Assembly: GCF_037024155.1 (NCBI RefSeq)
Contig: NZ_JAYKTS010000024.1
Coordinates: 1 to 62,285 of the forward strand
Direction of reading: 5' to 3'
DNA from: Bacillus sp. 2205SS5-2
GTDB taxonomy: Bacteria; Bacillota; Bacilli; Bacillales; Bacillaceae_K
Length of the DNA: 62,285 bases
Shown here: positions 37,049 through 44,983 of the stretch, piece after piece
Layout of the letters: each line of letters opens with the position of its first letter
Numbering within the stretch: the stretch's first letter is position 1
Translations under genes and position numbers: made by a program
Notes under the pieces: generated by a model
What the model saw: the letters and a program-made list of their open reading frames with translations, nothing else
What the model was told of the DNA's origin: nothing
Database searches by the model: none

Positions 37049-38410
37049 TTGAGAAAACCCTATCCTCTTATAATGAGGAAGGAAGATACACCTGTTTGTT
37101 ACTATCCTGTTTCCTTCCAACCTAACTCTGAACTACTGGCTGTTTCGTTTGGGTCGAAAAGAATTTATACCACATGCCTTCCACATCCAGATAAAAAAGA
37201 TGAAATCATAATCACCACTTCCCTAGCAGAGCAGTTGGGGATTCCAGATTTTATTCAACAATTATATGTTTTCTTTCATCAACAAACGTTTTCCCTCGGT
37301 CCATTGATCGGAATTTTCACCTCGGGTTTTTCTTCTTTTCCATCAAAGCCGATTGGCGAACGTTCTGACTTTTTTCAAAAGCTTTTAAGCATTCAAGAGA
37401 CTCTAGGAGTAGTCCCTTTTATCTTCGGAGAACAAGATTTACATTGGGAAAACCAACTAATCAATGGTCTCTTTTTTGCAGGGGGGAAATGGATAAATTC
37501 TGAAGTACCATTTCCTCATGTTGTGTATGATCGGCTACCGAATAGACAAAGTGAAAAAAGGAAGGCATCTCAAATTATCAAGGAACGATTACAAGATGAG
37601 CATGTTATTCCTTGGTATAACCCTGGTTTTTTTAATAAGCTAGAAATTTTTGATCGTCTAATTTCAGATGATGATGTCATTCGATACCTCCCTGAAACCC
37701 AACCATTTATTTCCTTTTCACAAGCAGAAAAAATGCTAAGTCAGTATAAGAGCATTTATTTAAAACCGAAAAACGGGAGCCTTGGGCTAGGTATTCATCA
37801 AATTTTGTACGACCGCAACAAAAATTATTACTATTGTCGTTTTCGTGAAAAAGATGAAAATAAATTAATCAAGTGCTCTTCATTTGAACAACTCTATGAT
37901 AAGGTTTTGCGTACTAAAAGTCCTGAAAGGTTTATCATTCAACAAGGAATTTCACTTCTCCGAGTAGAGAATTTACCCATTGACTTTCGGGTACACACGA
38001 ATAAAAATCAAGATGGAAGATGGGAGGTAAGTGCGTACGCAGCTAAAATTGCGGGGAGTGGAAGTGTTACAACACATGTACACAGCGGAGGTGTAGTAAA
38101 AAGCTTAGCTCAGCTTTTTTCGCAAGAAGAGCAACAAATCTATGAGTTACAACTAAAAGAGGCCGCATTAGCTCTCGCTCATAGCATTGAAAAAAACGTT
38201 GAAGGTATTATTGGAGAAATTGGCTTTGATTTAGGCATCGATAAGAATGGGGAAATATGGATGTTTGAAGCAAATTCAAAGCCAGGACGCTCTATTTTTC
38301 TTCATCCAGATTTAAAGCATTTTGAATTTTTGACCAGAAAACTGGCACTTTCCTTTGGAATTTTTTTAACAGAACAGGCGATTAAACAGCCAAAGGAGTC
38401 GTCCGTATGA
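37049..38410 (+). CDS. yheD: YheD-like ATP-grasp coat protein, paralogue 3
   Basis: A 453-residue protein, exactly the length I know for B. subtilis YheD. The TTG at 37049 has AGGAGG eight bases upstream. Features: LGPLIGIFTSGF in the N-terminal domain, KSIYLKPKNGSLGLGIHQI, PIDFRVHTNKNQ, EGIIGEIGFDLGIDKNGEIW and EANSKPGRS. It overlaps paralogue 4 by an ATGA junction, so the array is translationally coupled. Spore coat location is inferred from the family. Confidence 0.82.
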   Translation: MRKPYPLIMRKEDTPVCYYPVSFQPNSELLAVSFGSKRIYTTCLPHPDKKDEIIITTSLAEQLGIPDFIQQLYVFFHQQTFSLGPLIGIFTSGFSSFPSKPIGERSDFFQKLLSIQETLGVVPFIFGEQDLHWENQLINGLFFAGGKWINSEVPFPHVVYDRLPNRQSEKRKASQIIKERLQDEHVIPWYNPGFFNKLEIFDRLISDDDVIRYLPETQPFISFSQAEKMLSQYKSIYLKPKNGSLGLGIHQILYDRNKNYYYCRFREKDENKLIKCSSFEQLYDKVLRTKSPERFIIQQGISLLRVENLPIDFRVHTNKNQDGRWEVSAYAAKIAGSGSVTTHVHSGGVVKSLAQLFSQEEQQIYELQLKEAALALAHSIEKNVEGIIGEIGFDLGIDKNGEIWMFEANSKPGRSIFLHPDLKHFEFLTRKLALSFGIFLTEQAIKQPKESSV

Positions 38411-39561
38411 CTTTACATTATGATTCAAAGAAGCAAATCTGGTTTCATCAAACTGATGAGAATAGCATTATACCTTTTGGAGCAAGTTACTTACTCTCCC
38501 ATGGTTCCCCGAGTATGATTTCTCTTCCAGTTACATTATTGAACAAATCTGCTATTCCATTAGTCGGCATTCTTACTTCTAGAACAAAGGAAGGAAAACT
38601 TTTTGGAAACAGTCGTCTATTTAAACAAATTCAAACAGAGCTACTTGATCATGGAGGCCTGAGCTTTATTTTTTCCCTTCAAGATATCGAACAAAGAGAA
38701 ATAAAAGGTTGTGTGTATCATCCCGAAAATGATTGTTGGCACGAAGCTCTCTTCCCTCTTCCATCAATGGTGTATAATCGCATTCCGCTTCGAAAAGAAG
38801 AGCAATCAGATGACTTTTTGACCCAAACTTCCTTTTTTACTGAAAATCACATTCCCTTTTTCAACCCTTGCTTTATGAACAAATGGGCGTTGTATAGAGC
38901 TTTTCAAAAAAACGATATACTAACTACTATTCTTCCGAACACTGACTCCATTCATTCTGAAGAAACAATCGCTCATTTTCTTTTAACTCACTCTAAGGTT
39001 TATATAAAGCATGTTGCGTCTTCTCGAGGAAAAGGGTTGGCTTTCATTGAACGCAAAGAGGACGGGAGTCTTTTTTATCAGAGTATCAGCAAAGAAAAAA
39101 AATACGCTTCTGTTTCTGATCTTTGGAATGATCATCCTGAATGGAAAAAAGATTACATTGTTCAAGAACAGATTATGACGGATTCCTATCAAGGAAGAAA
39201 ATATGATTTGCGTGTAATGTGTCACCGTCAAAAAGAATCATATAAAGTGACCGGGATCGGCGTCCGTGTAGCTGGAAAAAGAAACTACATCACTCATGTG
39301 ACCAGTGGGGGTAGTGTCGTCTCATATGAAAGAATAAAAAATCGTATTAACGAAGAGTTTATTCAAAAAATCGTTACACATTGTGGCCATTGCTTAACAA
39401 ATGAATTCGGCTGGATGGGGGAATTTTCAATGGATCTTGGGTTGGGAACTGATGGAAACCTCTATCTATTTGAAGTCAATAGCAAACCGATGAAGTTTGA
39501 TGAAGAAGTTATCGAAAAAGATCGCATTCGTTCCCTGCTAGACATTTTTCTTTCCATTTAA
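38407..39561 (+). CDS. YheC/YheD-family ATP-grasp coat protein, paralogue 4
   Basis: A 384-residue paralogue. PLVGILTSRTKEGKLFG, SKVYIKHVASSRGKGLAFIE, KYDLRVMCHRQ, GWMGEFSMDLGLGTDGNLYL and EVNSKPMKF follow the family order. In the ATP-grasp lysine motif the usual KP is KH here (YIKHVASSRGKG), a change worth noting. The N-terminal domain is shorter than in paralogues 1 and 3. Start overlaps the previous stop (ATGA). Confidence 0.82.
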   Translation: MTLHYDSKKQIWFHQTDENSIIPFGASYLLSHGSPSMISLPVTLLNKSAIPLVGILTSRTKEGKLFGNSRLFKQIQTELLDHGGLSFIFSLQDIEQREIKGCVYHPENDCWHEALFPLPSMVYNRIPLRKEEQSDDFLTQTSFFTENHIPFFNPCFMNKWALYRAFQKNDILTTILPNTDSIHSEETIAHFLLTHSKVYIKHVASSRGKGLAFIERKEDGSLFYQSISKEKKYASVSDLWNDHPEWKKDYIVQEQIMTDSYQGRKYDLRVMCHRQKESYKVTGIGVRVAGKRNYITHVTSGGSVVSYERIKNRINEEFIQKIVTHCGHCLTNEFGWMGEFSMDLGLGTDGNLYLFEVNSKPMKFDEEVIEKDRIRSLLDIFLSI

Positions 39562-39725
39562 GATGAATTTCTCATCCTCAAAGATAGGCGCTATTTTTTA
39601 CATTGTTTTACATCATTCTATTGGTAGCGCTCTTAACACCTAAATATCAGTTGCAATATTCGAATGGAATTTCTATTTTTCATTTCCATTGAGAGAGGTT
39701 ACAATGGAAATGGAGGTGATGCAAG

Positions 39726-39935
39726 ATGATTCAGCATTTTCAATATAAATCTCTTTATCAAAACAATCAGCTTCCAGGATGGGACATTTCCTTTTATTTC
39801 AAAGGGATGAAACACTCCGGAAATTATCTTAAGGACGGGACGATTGAATGGACTTCTCCCTCGCCCCCGAAGGATGATGAACAAAAAGTGAAACAATATA
39901 TTCATGATCTTATGCTTTTCCACGTCTACGAATAA
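39726..39935 (+). CDS. yheE: YheE-like small protein (DUF5342)
   Basis: A 69-residue soluble protein: IQHFQYKSLYQNNQLPGWDISFYF at the start and QYIHDLMLFHVYE at the end, matching B. subtilis YheE, found next to yheD. GGAGGTGAT precedes the ATG. Function unknown; location suggests a sporulation role. Confidence 0.85.
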   Translation: MIQHFQYKSLYQNNQLPGWDISFYFKGMKHSGNYLKDGTIEWTSPSPPKDDEQKVKQYIHDLMLFHVYE

Positions 39936-39994
39936 AACTTTTTGCATGAGACTACCTCTATTCAGTCAGACTATGAATAAAGGAGGTAGATGAA

Positions 39995-40192
39995 ATGAAG
40001 AAGAACGAAAAAAAACCTCAATTTCTCCCTGATACAAATTATGAAGGAAAAGAAAAAGCTTATTTAGATGTGGATCGGTTTATCAATGAAGGAATGTCAG
40101 GGGGATCGGTTCATATGGGCGTGAACAAATCCACTTTGGAAGAGTCGGTAGATATTTTTACACCGGAATCACCTCCAGAGGAATACAAATAA
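39995..40192 (+). CDS. small hydrophilic protein, unknown (65 aa)
   Basis: Not recognised. A 65-residue protein with charged N-terminus (MKKNEKKPQFLPDTNYEGKE), the stretch DVDRFINEGMSGGSVHMG in the middle and an acidic, Pro-rich end (FTPESPPEEYK). No membrane segment or Cys. AAAGGAGG six to seven bases before the ATG and a strong terminator right after support a real, monocistronic gene. Its place between yheE and sspB makes a spore-related role possible, by position only. Confidence 0.75.
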   Translation: MKKNEKKPQFLPDTNYEGKEKAYLDVDRFINEGMSGGSVHMGVNKSTLEESVDIFTPESPPEEYK

Positions 40193-40364
40193 GAGTGGGG
40201 TTTCCCACTCTTATTGTTTTTAAGTCTGTTTTCGCAAAGATTATTGCTCTTAAAAGCAGTATAAATCCCGTTAAAAGTATTAGTATTGGAGTGTCCTTAC
40301 TTCTATTTTTCACGAAATCCATACCAGAATAAAGTATTCCACCAAGAATTAAAATAACTAGCAA
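40158..40364 (-). CDS. possible small two-TM protein downstream of the CstR-like gene
   Basis: An open frame whose first 45 residues form two TM helices (LVILILGGILYSGMDF and PILILLTGFILLLRAIIF) separated by a charged loop (KNRSKDT). The only start candidate is a TTG at 40364 without a good ribosome site; the frame is open 5' to the end of the CstR-like gene, so translational coupling or a lost start is possible. Its C-terminal part, from about LLRAIIFAKTDLKT, is encoded by a remnant of the dispersed repeat and then by the opposite-strand terminator. It may be a gene truncated by the repeat. Confidence 0.35.
   Translation of the reverse strand: MLVILILGGILYSGMDFVKNRSKDTPILILLTGFILLLRAIIFAKTDLKTIRVGNPTLICIPLEVIPV
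40191..40222 (+). terminator. terminator after the 65-aa protein
   Basis: AAGAGTGGG-gttt-CCCACTCTT followed by ATTGTTTTT. Confidence 0.85.
40214..40260 (-). repeat. MITE-like element, end remnant L
   Basis: GTCTGTTTTCGCAAAGATTATTGCTCTTAAAAGC matches one terminal repeat of the family (GGCTGTTTTCGCAAAGATTG). The other end is absent; the remnant abuts the terminator of the preceding gene. Confidence 0.6.
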
Positions 40365-40386
40365 TAATGTTAGCCAAGAGTTTTTC

Positions 40387-40647
40387 TTAACGACTCTTGA
40401 CTAACATTTTCACCGCTTCTTGAATAGCTTCCTCGGCATTTTGTCCTGACTCGTTTGCCTCTAAAATACAACTTTCTAAATTTTTAGCTACAATTAATCC
40501 AATCGAACGATCTACTGCAGAACGAATTGCTGAAAGCTGTGTTACCACATCTTTACAGTGCTTCTCTTCTTCCATCATCCGCAAGACGCCCCTTACCTGT
40601 CCTTCTAATCGGCGTAATCGATTTTTCACATCTTGATTATAATCCAC
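40387..40647 (-). CDS. CsoR/RcnR-family repressor, CstR-like
   Basis: An 86-residue CsoR-family DNA-binding repressor from the GTG at 40647 (GAGGTG seven bases upstream): NRLRRLEGQVRGVLRMMEEEKHCKDVV, then SAIRSAVDRSIGLIVAKNLESCI. Cys31 and Cys60 are present, but the copper-ligand His of CsoR is Asn56. A Cys/Asn/Cys pattern is that of CstR-type persulfide sensors rather than Cu(I)-sensing CsoR. No rhodanese or sulfide-oxidation genes adjoin it, so the regulon is elsewhere or is the small membrane ORF downstream. Confidence 0.85.
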   Translation of the reverse strand: MDYNQDVKNRLRRLEGQVRGVLRMMEEEKHCKDVVTQLSAIRSAVDRSIGLIVAKNLESCILEANESGQNAEEAIQEAVKMLVKSR

Positions 40648-40669
40648 TTGTAGACACCTCAATTTCAGT

Positions 40670-40689
40670 CTATTACCCCATAGTGTATA
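40670..40689. promoter_or_regulatory. possible operator of the CstR-like repressor
   Basis: CTATTACCCCATAGTGTATA upstream of the repressor gene resembles the ATACCCC-type pseudo-palindromes bound by CsoR-family proteins. The right half is a poor match. An autoregulatory site is plausible only. Confidence 0.3.
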
Positions 40690-40779
40690 AAAACTCCACA
40701 AAAAAAGCAATTGCTATCCTTTGAAAACTTCACCATATTCTATACAATAATAGTAACTTCACAGTAAAGAGGGGTTATT

Positions 40780-41712
40780 ATGTTTAACAAACTAAAAGAA
40801 AAATACCCAAATGCCATTCTTCAGAGAACGATTCCTGGGAGAGAACTGAAGCATTTTAGCTGGTTTACAACGGCAAGTCAAAAGCAATTTATTGGTCTCC
40901 CTAAAGAAGAATTAACTACCAATGAGGAAGAAATATTATCGTTGTTTTTAGAGCCTGTTACTCCGTCTTCATTCTTAACTTATAGTCCTCTTCAATCACA
41001 ATGGCATCAATTTCTATTTGACTACGATTACTCTCAACAACCCCTTTCAAACGGAGAAGAATACCGCTTGATTCATTTTCATTTATCTTCCTTTATTGAT
41101 GGGGAATTATTTATCGAAGCTCTTTCTCATATTTTTTCAGGAGAGACAACCGTTATTTTCCATGAACAAGGTTTCGGACTTATTATTGAAAAAAAATCAA
41201 ATTTTATGATTACATTAGAAGATTTATCCTCCTCTGTTCAAATATTAGAAAGTGATTTTCTGACTGGGATTTCTTTTTTTTACGGGAAAATACATAAGGT
41301 GGATGCAACACTTCCTCAAGAGATGTGGAAAGAACAAAGCCTCTTTTCATTTGCCCTTACTCTCATGCCAAGGAACAAAGTGCTGACCTTTGAAGAAATT
41401 TTTCCAATTTATTTGATTAAACAGCTCTCTCCTTCACAAAAGGAAGCCGTATTCTCATCTGTTCAACAAATATTTTTGGATGAACCCGAATTACTAACGA
41501 CTATTAAACATTTCTTAGAAAATCAATCTAATGTCAGCTTGACGGCTAAACAGCTCTATATGCACCGAAATAGTTTACAATATCGAATTGATAAGTTCAT
41601 AGAAAAAACACAGATTGATTTAAGGAGTTTTAAAGGCTCCCTCACAGCGTATCTTGCTTGCATCGACTATGAGCTGCAGCTCCAGACGAACAAGGTGCAC
41701 AAAGAAGACTAG
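40780..41712 (+). CDS. PucR-type helix-turn-helix regulator (YxkF-like)
   Basis: A 310-residue protein whose C-terminal 60 residues form a PucR/CdaR-type HTH (NVSLTAKQLYMHRNSLQYRIDKFIEKTQIDL). The N-terminal 240 residues are not a recognised domain. AGAGGGG precedes the ATG. It lies directly upstream of msmX, as yxkF does in B. subtilis, suggesting a role in sugar-uptake control. Its stop lies in the hairpin separating it from msmX. Confidence 0.78.
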   Translation: MFNKLKEKYPNAILQRTIPGRELKHFSWFTTASQKQFIGLPKEELTTNEEEILSLFLEPVTPSSFLTYSPLQSQWHQFLFDYDYSQQPLSNGEEYRLIHFHLSSFIDGELFIEALSHIFSGETTVIFHEQGFGLIIEKKSNFMITLEDLSSSVQILESDFLTGISFFYGKIHKVDATLPQEMWKEQSLFSFALTLMPRNKVLTFEEIFPIYLIKQLSPSQKEAVFSSVQQIFLDEPELLTTIKHFLENQSNVSLTAKQLYMHRNSLQYRIDKFIEKTQIDLRSFKGSLTAYLACIDYELQLQTNKVHKED

Positions 41713-41730
41713 TTCTTTTTGTGCACCTTG
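41690..41730 (+). terminator. inverted repeat between the PucR-type gene and msmX
   Basis: CAAGGTGCACAAA-(15 nt)-TTTGTGCACCTTG overlaps the end of the upstream gene. There is no long T-run, so it may attenuate or process rather than end the message. Confidence 0.55.
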
Positions 41731-41742
41731 TCTATTGGAAAA

Positions 41743-41756
41743 TGAAAGTGCTTTCG
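41743..41756 (+). promoter_or_regulatory. cre-like site upstream of msmX
   Basis: TGAAAGTGCTTTCG matches the CcpA operator pattern TGWAANCGNTNWCA at all but two positions (T for C in the centre, final G). It lies 50 bases before the msmX start. Carbon catabolite control is inferred only. Confidence 0.35.
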
Positions 41757-41807
41757 TTACAATTAACTCAGATGAAAACGATTGCATTCCAAGGAGGACT
41801 CACCAAA

Positions 41808-42905
41808 ATGGCAGAATTAAAGTTAGAGAACATTTACAAGATTTATGACAATGAAGTAACAGCAGTCACTGATTTCAACCTACACATCAAGGATAAAGAA
41901 TTTATCGTATTCGTAGGACCATCAGGTTGCGGTAAGTCCACAACTTTACGAATGATCGCAGGACTTGAAGAAATATCACAAGGGGATTTCTATATTGGTG
42001 ACAAACGCGTGAACGATACAGCTCCAAAAGATCGTGATATCGCTATGGTATTCCAAAACTATGCTTTGTATCCGCATATGAGTGTATATGACAATATGGC
42101 TTTTGGCTTGAAGCTTCGTAAATTTGATAAAGCTGAGATTGAACGACGTGTAAAAGAAGCTGCAAAAATTCTTGGTTTAGAACCACTTCTCGATCGTAAA
42201 CCAAAAGCACTATCTGGTGGACAACGTCAGCGTGTAGCACTAGGACGAGCAATCGTTCGTGATGCTAAAGTATTCCTAATGGATGAGCCTTTGTCTAACT
42301 TAGATGCAAAACTACGTGTTCAAATGCGTGCTGAAATTGCTAAATTACACCAACGTCTTCAAACCACTACGATTTACGTAACACATGACCAAACAGAAGC
42401 TATGACGATGGCCACTCGTATCGTAATTATGAAAGATGGCGTAATTCAACAAGTAGGATCACCAAAAGAAGTATACGATAAACCAGATAACGTATTTGTT
42501 GGAGGATTTATTGGGTCACCAGCTATGAACTTCTTTAGTGGAAAATTAGAAGAAGGCATTTTCAAAATAGATAATAAATCTATTGAAATTCCAGAAGGTA
42601 AAATGAAAGTCCTTCGTGAACAAGGTTACGTTGGCAAAGAAATCATTCTAGGTGTACGTCCTGAAGATATGCACGATGAGCCTGTATTTATTGACTCTTC
42701 TCGTGGATCAACGATTTCAACAAAAATCGAGGTAGCTGAGCTTACAGGGGCTGAAATGATGCTTTATTCTGCTCTTGGCGGTCAAGAATTTGTTGCCCGT
42801 GTCGACTCTCGTACAATAATCCAAGCTGGAGAAACAGTAGACTTAGCATTTGACATGAACAAATGTCACTTCTTTGACACTGATTCCGAACTCCGCATTC
42901 GATAG
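41808..42905 (+). CDS. msmX: MsmX, shared sugar ABC transporter ATPase
   Basis: A 365-residue MalK/UgpC-type ABC ATPase, the exact length of MsmX. Walker A is VGPSGCGKSTT near residue 37, signature LSGGQRQRVALGRAIVRD, Walker B FLMDEPLSNLD, switch His YVTHDQTEAM, and a C-terminal TOBE/MalK-type regulatory domain (GVRPEDMHDE). MsmX energises several sugar importers (maltodextrin, arabinan oligosaccharides and others) that lack their own ATPase. The ATG at 41808 has AAGGAGG upstream; the longer in-frame reading is not used. Confidence 0.93.
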   Translation: MAELKLENIYKIYDNEVTAVTDFNLHIKDKEFIVFVGPSGCGKSTTLRMIAGLEEISQGDFYIGDKRVNDTAPKDRDIAMVFQNYALYPHMSVYDNMAFGLKLRKFDKAEIERRVKEAAKILGLEPLLDRKPKALSGGQRQRVALGRAIVRDAKVFLMDEPLSNLDAKLRVQMRAEIAKLHQRLQTTTIYVTHDQTEAMTMATRIVIMKDGVIQQVGSPKEVYDKPDNVFVGGFIGSPAMNFFSGKLEEGIFKIDNKSIEIPEGKMKVLREQGYVGKEIILGVRPEDMHDEPVFIDSSRGSTISTKIEVAELTGAEMMLYSALGGQEFVARVDSRTIIQAGETVDLAFDMNKCHFFDTDSELRIR

Positions 42906-42916
42906 TGCTTAAAGAT

Positions 42917-42949
42917 AAAACCCCTGGTCTCAGTACCAGGGATTTTTAT
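42917..42949 (+). terminator. terminator after msmX
   Basis: AACCCCTGGT-ctcagt-ACCAGGGATTTTT, right after the msmX stop. It also overlaps the end of the converging zinc-ribbon gene. Confidence 0.85.
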
Positions 42950-43188
42950 GTTTCTGTTAATGAGATACATCTTAAAATCGACTGTGAACAATTTAAACAA
43001 GTAAAAACATGAACACACTCTTCATTTTCATTCTTTTCATCGACTACCTTCATAGTTTCCATATCCATATAAGCACTATAGTCGTCATAAAAATCAGACA
43101 TTCTTCCATTATTATGCATACCTTCTCCACAGACTGAACATCCTATTGTAGGTTGACTAATTCCATTGCAAAGTGGACAAATATTCAT
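42946..43188 (-). CDS. small zinc-ribbon-like protein (80 aa)
   Basis: Family not recognised. The 80-residue product starts MNICPLCNGISQPTIGCSVC and later has FTCLNCSQSILRC; the CxxC pairs CPLC/CSVC and a third CLNC suggest zinc binding. An acidic Tyr/Asp/Met-rich region (DFYDDYSAYMDMETM) lies between. The ATG at 43188 has GGTGATG seven bases upstream; a TTG five codons earlier is possible. Confidence 0.6.
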   Translation of the reverse strand: MNICPLCNGISQPTIGCSVCGEGMHNNGRMSDFYDDYSAYMDMETMKVVDEKNENEECVHVFTCLNCSQSILRCISLTET

Positions 43189-43203
43189 TTTCATCACCAA
43201 CAA

Positions 43204-43575
43204 TTCTTTGTTTAGTTCTTCTCTTTATCATTTCTGTACAGCCGTAAAATTATGTAGGATTCTTCCTTCTTCGTAAAGCTTAAATTTTCAAAAATTGATC
43301 AAGCTCTTATTTGTCAGGCAAAGGACTAGGAGCCGAGAGATAGACACAAAATCTTTTCAATAGAGGCTTTTTCATAATAGTATTACCCCCCGTTACAATG
43401 ATAGGATCAAAGATATCCTTTCGTCTACTTGAACAAAGCCATCATCCACCGAAGGAATTTCGTTTTAGTGTTTAGTTCAATAGCAATAAAAATTAAGAAA
43501 ACTTCTTGACGGCGATCTCATTGCTACTAAGAAAAGCTAATTTAGTCCGATAATGGGTAATGACTAATTAATTAT
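43204..43575. other. gene-free stretch before repeat copy E
   Basis: No supported ORF. A short TTTTTCATAATAGTATTACCCCCC (43366-43390) recurs almost unchanged near 29715 (TTTTCATAATAGTATCCCCC), so small unclassified repeats are present here. Confidence 0.35.
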
Positions 43576-43713
43576 GTCTCTGTTAGGATACATTGTAGCT
43601 ATTAATTTTGCTGTTGATTTCCATTAAAAATAGACGAATGGATGCCCCGGAACAAAGCTATGCCAATGTTTCAAGACTGATTTGAAAGACAAAAAACTTT
43701 GCGAAAACAACCT
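43576..43713 (+). repeat. MITE-like element, copy E
   Basis: TGTTAGGATACATTGTAGCT at the left, CTGTTGATTTCCATTAAAAA and TAGACGAATGGATGCCCCGG inside, and CTTTGCGAAAACAACC at the right, in family order. Confidence 0.8.
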
Positions 43714-43910
43714 TTATTAAAGATAATTTAAATAATTTTGTGATGACTAAGTATTCCGTTTTCCACACAAAGTACCCCTAGGGACTGAAGCTATTCGTTC
43801 TCGAACTTCTCCTCTTCAACTTCATGTTCTCCTGCATCTGATTTTTTGCTGAGAAGACTTCTATATTCGCTTGAACGAAATACAGGAATATATTACCTCT
43901 TACTTGTTTT

Positions 43911-43939
43911 GCATATTCTCTTTGGAACTAACCATAATA
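43911..43939 (+). promoter_or_regulatory. sigma-G promoter of sspB
   Basis: GCATA (43911-43915) and CATAATA (43933-43939) separated by 17 bases match the forespore sigma-G consensus GMATR-N17/18-CATWMTA. It sits about 130 bases before the SASP start, leaving an unusually long leader. Confidence 0.75.
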
Positions 43940-43974
43940 GAGATTAACAACAGCAAAACAACTTCCACACAACA

Positions 43975-44037
43975 TTGGGTTACATCATAATTAGATGATC
44001 GCATCCAAGCGCGCTGGTGCAAACCCGGCTAACCCAA
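43975..44037 (+). ncRNA. structured 5' leader of sspB
   Basis: TTGGGTTA (43975) and TAACCCAA (44030) form an 8-bp closing stem around two smaller stems, CATC-ataatta-GATG (43983-43997) and GCAtCCA-agcgcgc-TGGTGC (44001-44020), followed by AAACCCGGC: a three-way-junction-like fold of 63 nt in the message leader. No known riboswitch class is recognised. It could equally be a structure that stabilises forespore mRNA. Confidence 0.4.
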
Positions 44038-44069
44038 CCATTAAAATGACATCAAGGAGATGACAAAAC

Positions 44070-44282
44070 ATGCAACAACCAACAAATAGTTCTTCAAACA
44101 AATTAGTGGCTCCAGGAGCACAAGCAGCAATTGATCAAATGAAGTATGAAATTGCATCTGAATTCGGTGTACAGCTTGGTGCTGATTCAACAGCTCGTGC
44201 TAATGGTTCTGTCGGTGGAGAAATTACAAAACGCTTAGTACAAATGGCTGAACAACAAATCGGCGGCGGATATCAACAATAA
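44070..44282 (+). CDS. sspB: alpha/beta-type small acid-soluble spore protein
   Basis: A 70-residue SASP. The GPR cleavage region [12 protein letters not shown], the DNA-contacting stretch [22 protein letters not shown] and the Gly/Gln-rich tail are classic. It coats spore DNA and protects it from UV and heat. AAGGAG lies before the ATG, a sigma-G promoter is upstream and a terminator follows. Its position by yheE fits sspB. Confidence 0.96.
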   Translation: MQQPTNSSSNKLVAPGAQAAIDQMKYEIASEFGVQLGADSTARANGSVGGEITKRLVQMAEQQIGGGYQQ

Positions 44283-44305
44283 TCGTACAACTTAATATGA
44301 TATGG

Positions 44306-44337
44306 CTTAGCCCCTGCTAGTAAGCAGGGGCTTTATA
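44306..44337 (+). terminator. terminator after sspB
   Basis: AGCCCCTGC-tagta-GCAGGGGCT followed by TTATAATT. Confidence 0.85.
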
Positions 44338-44790
44338 ATTGATTTCATCTGTTACAACGAGTGTTATTTATCAATAAAATTTCATTCTAAATGCCAGTTT
44401 TTCAAAGGTTGTTATTTTTATCAACAGCCTGACCATCTCGTTGTGGATTGACTTAGGATCATCATTTCAATAGTGATTTTGACAGAAAGGCTCTTCCTAA
44501 GCATTTTTACAAAGCATTGCAACAATTTATAAATAAAGCGGCTCCTTAAAAAGAAGAGGACTACTAGACAGTTCTTAGCAAATAAGATATACAGTTTTGT
44601 AAGGACTTGAGAAAATGAACTAAAGTATTTTTCTAGCGTTAAGAAAAGGCTCTTTGTATGAAAAAAGGAATATTTAGGCATCGCCAAATTAGTAAGTTTG
44701 CCCCAAACATACCGGGTTTATACCATTATTGGGGTTGAAACTACTTTTCTTCATGATCGGCGGTGGCAGCGTGACGTGAGCGCTGCCATC
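44338..44790. other. gene-free stretch with one terminator-like hairpin
   Basis: No supported ORF. GGTGGCAGCG-tgacgtgag-CGCTGCCATC GAGTTTTT at 44763-44797 is a terminator-like hairpin of + orientation that belongs to no gene seen; it abuts repeat copy F. Confidence 0.45.
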
Positions 44791-44950
44791 GAGTTTTTCG
44801 TATACATTTTGGCTAAATCATGTAAAATTTGATGGAATCGTCCATTCACTGTGTATTTCCATAGAAAAAGACGAAATGATACTCGTACAAAGCTATAGGA
44901 TAGATACTAAACAATTTTAAAAAGTCACGATTTTTGCGAAAACAACCTTG
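44791..44950 (+). repeat. MITE-like element, copy F
   Basis: GAGTTTTTCGTATACATTTTGGCT at the left, TTCACTGTGTATTTCCATAG and AAAAGACGAAATGATACTCG inside, and GATTTTTGCGAAAACAACC at the right. Full-length but diverged. It lies just past the fumC stop. Confidence 0.8.
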
Positions 44951-44983
44951 CTGAAATGAGTTCGTTTAAAAAACTGAGACACG

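Noticed and set aside
40780-41712. PucR-type gene as regulator of purine catabolism
   Set aside because: Only the C-terminal HTH resembles PucR, and the neighbour is msmX, so a purine role is not supported.
43975-44037. tRNA or known riboswitch upstream of sspB
   Set aside because: No acceptor/anticodon/T-loop pattern and no aptamer motif that I recognise; kept only as an unassigned structured leader.
44421-44687. 88-codon minus-strand frame after sspB
   Set aside because: No ribosome site, hydrophobic/basic composition typical of A/T-rich non-coding DNA, no terminator.
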